NCBI GenBank assembly: GCA_037447655.1
Contig: JBBHKE010001094.1
Location: 1 to 20,163 of the forward strand
Reading direction: 5' to 3'
Source of the DNA: Zygnema cylindricum
Lineage: Eukaryota > Streptophyta > Zygnematophyceae > Zygnematales > Zygnemataceae
Length of the DNA stretch: 20,163 bases
A model generated the notes under the pieces. That model was given only the letters and a program-made list of their open reading frames with translations, did not search any database and was not told the DNA's origin. This document shows, piece by piece, positions 16,734 through 20,163 of this stretch. Each line of letters starts with the position of its first letter. Within the stretch, counting starts at the first letter, position 1. Made by a program: the position numbers and the translations under genes.

Positions 16734-17384
16734 TCACGTTTACCGGCAGTAAAATTGTAACACCCTTCCGTCGTAGTGCCAGGTTAAAATGGCGACTTGT
16801 TGGTGCGATTAGTACCACGTAGGTCGTTGGCCGGAATAATCATCATTCGAAAAGGACATAATATCAGCTGCGTATGGATGACCAATAAAATATCTTAGCG
16901 CCACGCTAATGTACAATCTGAACGTTCTTAGGTTTGTCGTCGTACGTACTATACGAAAACCGTTGCAAAATTAAAGTTTATACAAATTTCGAAAATGTAC
17001 CATTTGTGTACATGAATGCATTATCGCTGTACCAACTGGATTGTGCACATTTATGAAGGAGGCGTAACAGGATGTCCTACAACCAAGATTTTGTCGTGGA
17101 ACAAGCTGGCTTTGATGTCAGACGGTACACGACATTTGCCACATGTAAGTTTATATCTTCACGTTTGTCGTCGATCTACTCTGATTTTACAAGTGGACCA
17201 ATAAACGCATCCAGTAAGCGCAAAGTATCCTCCTGAGGACAGTCGGAGGTGACTCGCCAGTAACTGGAAAGAAGGGGTGTTTGCCTCGAAAATTCGAAAT
17301 CGGACGGTCGAAGTTTTTGCCAAAAAGTTTGGAGAATCTTAACGGATTTCTCGTAAACATCTTTTAAAAAAAATAAAATATAAA
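16734..17384. other. Intergenic, no supported gene
   Basis: AT-rich repeat-derived DNA with frequent GTAC motifs. The short frame at 17016-17204 shows no family motif. Part of 17229-17340 is weakly similar to 16431-16600. Confidence 0.35.
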
Positions 17385-17490
17385 CAGTACGGCTTAGTAC
17401 GGAAATGTGCTTTCTCCAGTAAACAACCCCACTTTTTGCCTGATTGAAGGTTACCCTCAGGGTGGAGTTCCATTAGCGAAAAAATTGGTT
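17385..17490. repeat. ATGGAA-hairpin repeat, copy 3 (diverged)
   Basis: aacaaccccactttttgcct, then gattgaaggttaccctcagg and gtggagttccattagcg, match 16650-16715. The right arm has drifted, so the hairpin is broken. Confidence 0.6.
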
Positions 17491-18149
17491 TTTTACTGAC
17501 GGTCGTACTGTTTCGTACAGGTTCGTACATAATTTTTTTTTTCCAAAGAAAACATCATTACAAAAAAAATGTCCAAGGTTGTAGGGTTAAATTCAGACCA
17601 TCGGGTGCTATTATAATTTTTATCTGAGACGCCGCGTCACTAGCCCTACAATTTGTTAAGAACTTGCACCGAGAGGACAGTTCTCGAAAACAGAACGAGT
17701 AAAATGGGACGCGTGGAAAAGTTAAAAAAAAATCAACGATGACCGCGCGCTTATGTGCGTACACGTCGCAAAGGCCACGTGACTTCCGCCAAGGTGGCTG
17801 CGAATCCGCGTAAATTGTTCTGTCACGCTCCCACCATCAAAGTTTGCCGCCGCCTTTTTGTGGTTCTGTTTTGAAATTTTGGGTAGTACTATTAATGTCC
17901 TCTGTACGAGTCATTAATTACATCAGGTGGTGTAGATATTTCCTCCCGCAAGTACAGATATTACCTCCGCTCGTACAAATATTGCATTCATAACTTTGCA
18001 TTTTAAGATTCTTTCAAGATTTTAAGAACCTAATATAAACCTACGTGTTATCATCAAGCATGAGCCACACAAATAAAAAAGAGTTTACAAACGCGACCTA
18101 ATGGAAGGCGCGCCATTCAGTTAAATTTTCCGTACAATTATTGAGAAGC
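17491..18149. other. Intergenic repeat-derived DNA
   Basis: No supported gene. The block aaaggccacgtgacttccgc and caaggtggctgcg (17769-17802) resembles the interior of the 14704-15370 element (aaagtcacgtgccttcagac plus aaggtgaccg), suggesting another decayed family member. Confidence 0.35.
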
Positions 18150-18235
18150 GTAATGGAAGTCCACTCTCAATCGACCCGGTCTGTAGAGTTGGCCGTACGA
18201 TTACAGAAACGTCTGATGGAACTTCACCCTTATTA
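18150..18235. repeat. Two inverted copies of the repeat end motif
   Basis: ccgtacaattattgagaagc plus gtaatggaag and, about 51 bp later, ccgtacgattacagaaacgt plus ctgatggaac are reverse-strand versions of the cttccatcaagcgttcccag plus taattgtacgg motif at 16703-16733. Confidence 0.55.
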
Positions 18236-18252
18236 GTCTTATGTAGGTATAA

Positions 18253-18416
18253 TCGACACCCCAAAAATTTGACATTGATACCTTAAATAGAATAGATTAC
18301 ACTCTTTAAGGACTTGGACCATAATCTGCCACGTCCCTTGGCACTAAATTAGAATAAATGACGTTATTTTTTTCTTTACACTAATAATTTCTATAGGCTA
18401 ATCACGATTCAAGGTG
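18253..18416. mobile_element. TA-flanked TIR element, right-hand part
   Basis: It contains cgacaccccaaaaatttgac (shared with 19833-19853 of the left-end copy) and ends ctaatcacgattcaaggtg, followed by TA at 18417-18418. From 18299 onward it aligns closely to 2087-2198. The left terminus near 18225 is degenerate. Confidence 0.55.
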
Positions 18417-18448
18417 TAATGTACATTACATTACAATATCTATTGTAT

Positions 18449-18529
18449 AATACTCAATATGGTTTAATACGCTCTATACAAATACTCAATATAGTTTAGT
18501 ACGTACTATATAATACTAACTATGGTTAC
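18449..18529. repeat. Tandem repeat, about 32-bp unit, 2.6 copies
   Basis: Units aatactcaatatggtttaat plus acgctctatac (18449), aatactcaatatagtttagt plus acgtactatat (18481) and aatactaactatggttac (18512). It fills the gap between two TA-flanked elements. Confidence 0.8.
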
Positions 18530-18537
18530 AATAGGTA

Positions 18538-18747
18538 CATCGTGAATCGCTATTAAAGTTAATACGTTTTTAGCCACTTAAAACTTATGTTATCCGTACA
18601 CATTTGTTTGATTTTCACATCGTGACCGCCAACAGGAAACTTCATTTTTTCTTTCAATCGTAACCGTCAGATCCACAATTCGACAAATGTGCACGGAGAA
18701 AAGATGGTTTGTGAGACAAAAGAATAATCAACAATCAATTCACGGTG
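18538..18747. mobile_element. Short TA-flanked TIR element, 210 bp
   Basis: The left end CATCGTGAATCGCTATTA follows TA at 18536-18537. The right end tcaattcacggtg is followed by TA at 18748-18749. The ends match the family consensus (CACCGNGAATCG) but have only about 11-12 matching terminal bases to each other, so it is a diverged copy. Confidence 0.5.
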
Positions 18748-18844
18748 TACCGTGTAAAGGTACGACCCCATGTAGTTGTAATATAGCGTATTTACTTTGT
18801 ATTTTAGCGCGGATCCGGCGCACCCAGATTTTAAGTGTCTTTAA

Positions 18845-19609
18845 GGGTCCTTCCACATGTAATCGAAACTTAGTCTTGCTACTTTGTTTTTAATTGAAGA
18901 TTCTCCATACAACTTTCAGAGCATTCGGATGAAAAATGCAAATAACTTGTTACTTAAAATGTGACTTGTTTAGACGTGTATGAAACAATGTGACAGATGA
19001 AGTGGTACAAAAATTGAGGCGAAACTTCCACTCGACTTCAATTTGAGGCGTCTCTCCGCACGCTCTACAATTTTTGTGACTTCACAATGTCTGTACGCCA
19101 CATTGTCGACGTGTTGAAACCTTAAAATACCTTTCGCTATCGCACAAAAGCCCAATGTTTTTCCTACGCCGTATGTGTGAAAACACGTGTGTTTGAGAGA
19201 GACGACCCCTGTATGGAAATTAGCGCACGAAAAACATTACGCACAGGCTGTAAGAGTGCGGTGATGTTTTGTTGGTACTCCGCGCACAAAAATTGTAAAA
19301 AACATCCAACACGTGCTACAGCATCTACCTATTCGTTCACCTTATGGAACTTCATTTCAAATCACCTCGCGAGGTGATTTTATGTAAAGTTTGAACATTA
19401 GCTAAAAGGACGCGAAAGTGGGTCGAAATGCGTTAGGCGACAAATTGCATCGTGTTAGACAACAAACTACAAGTCATATACAGTTTAAGGGTAACGCAAC
19501 TTGTACGGTGGTAATTTCAATTTTTTTGTACAACTGCAATTTTTTTTTTCTAAGTTACGGAGTAAAATGAAAGAAAATAACTGTAACTTTAGCACATGCG
19601 AAGGTACCC
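18845..19609. mobile_element. PIF/Harbinger-like MITE, TAA target duplication, 765 bp (second copy)
   Basis: The left end GGGTCCTTCCACATGT and right end (reverse complement GGGTACCTTCGCATGT) are imperfect inverted repeats flanked by TAA at 18842-18844 and 19610-19612. Left subterminal (aaacttagtcttgctacttt) and right subterminal (aacgcaacttgtacggtggt) blocks match the 12004-12939 copy. Internal lengths differ by 171 bp. No transposase frame is present. Confidence 0.7.
19359..19380. repeat. Perfect 22-bp palindrome
   Basis: AAATCACCTCG/CGAGGTGATTT, no loop, inside the second PIF-like copy. The matching place in the first copy (12683-12706) keeps the arms AAAATCAC/GTGATTTT, but the centre has decayed to ctcgtgtt. 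Confidence 0.9.
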
Positions 19610-19803
19610 TAATTCTCTATGTTTTCACTCTAGTTTGTTATTTAAATTTGTGACGACTGTATACGTCGACAACGCCCGTGACGGCTATCACCGTGTACAA
19701 TCTATGATGATGCACTGATTCCACTCTCGCATCCACAATAAAGGTTGTTGTTGTTAAGCGGCGGAAGGCTTTCACAATGGCTGTGCGAGAAGTGTGAGAA
19801 GTA

Positions 19804-19970
19804 CACCGTGAATCGTTATTAGCGTACTGTACGCTATATCGGCACCCCAAAATTTTGACATTGATACCCGAAATACAGTGATTGAATCTAATTTATCTTT
19901 GACATTAATTAGGGTTCTAGTAAAATAGCGTCAAGTGTATGACCGTACTGTATTCATTAATAGTGTGGTG
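19804..19970. mobile_element. TA-flanked TIR element, left end clear, right end doubtful
   Basis: TA then CACCGTGAATCGTTATTAG is a full family left end, followed by a TAGCGTAC-t-GTACGCTA hairpin and the shared ggcaccccaaaattttgaca block. A weak right end cattaatagtgtggtg plus TA ends at 19970; if that is wrong, the element continues past it or is truncated. Confidence 0.45.
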
Positions 19971-20163
19971 TACGGAAGATGTTTGTTCGTACAGCCGTGT
20001 ACTTCGCTACCGACATCCGTACGGAAATACTGGTTAATTTATGTCGGTCACATAGAGAGTGGCGCTTATAAAATTAGCGGAATCCAGTTTCCAAAATAGA
20101 CGTTCGCATACATTTAGAAGTTCCCTTTTTTGTGTGTCAGTGTGAATTGATAACGTGTGCACA
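19971..20163. other. Intergenic to window end
   Basis: No gene, element end or repeat can be supported here. GTAC-containing words are again frequent. Confidence 0.3.

Noticed and set aside
11361-19970. Possible autonomous transposase inside the TIR elements
   Set aside because: No long frame or DDE-like motif is visible in any of them; all look non-autonomous.

Overview
The window looks like nuclear DNA of a streptophyte green plant (a streptophyte alga or an early-diverging land plant; I cannot name the species). The evidence is a plant-type RLK/Pelle-like kinase domain, spliceosomal introns with T-rich or CT-rich acceptors, a (GATA)n microsatellite, and long AT-rich intergenic DNA full of short terminal-inverted-repeat transposable elements. 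There are no bacterial-style operons, and I saw no rRNA, tRNA or CRISPR array.

Left part (1-9605). Two related genes lie head to head. On the minus strand, a partial gene begins at 694 and runs off the left edge. On the plus strand, 2448-9605 is best read as one spliced gene with four coding exons (2448-3185, 4120-5532, 6445-7176, 8475-9605), all joined in phase 0. The predicted protein of about 1337 residues has four catalytically degenerate kinase-like domains in the order B-A-B-A (A and B are two sequence types), followed by one kinase domain with a standard glycine loop, VAVK lysine and HRD motif. Homology between introns 1 and 2 and between the repeated domains shows that a B-intron-A module of about 2.3 kb was tandemly duplicated, creating the internal A-B fused exon. 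This is the most interesting object in the window: a tandem pseudokinase-kinase protein.

Middle (9606-11350). The kinase exon is followed by a likely 3'UTR intron. Two interrupted coding-like stretches come next (10044-10412 and 10953-11315), each open apart from one or two in-frame stops. They look like gene relics.

Right part (11350-20163). I see no convincing gene here. It is packed with non-autonomous inverted-repeat elements: a TA-flanked family (best copy 11361-11949), a TAA-flanked PIF/Harbinger-like family (12004-12939 and 18845-19609), and a TTA-flanked PIF/Harbinger-like element with perfect 17-bp ends (14704-15370). Several near-perfect palindromes share a CCTCGCGAGG-like centre, and one is a perfect 56-bp palindrome (16431-16486). 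Direct tandem repeats fill some gaps. One TA-family end also lies at 2198, between the divergent genes.

Main uncertainties: whether the plus-strand exons form one transcript or several, the exact splice sites, and the outer limits of the degenerate repeats.
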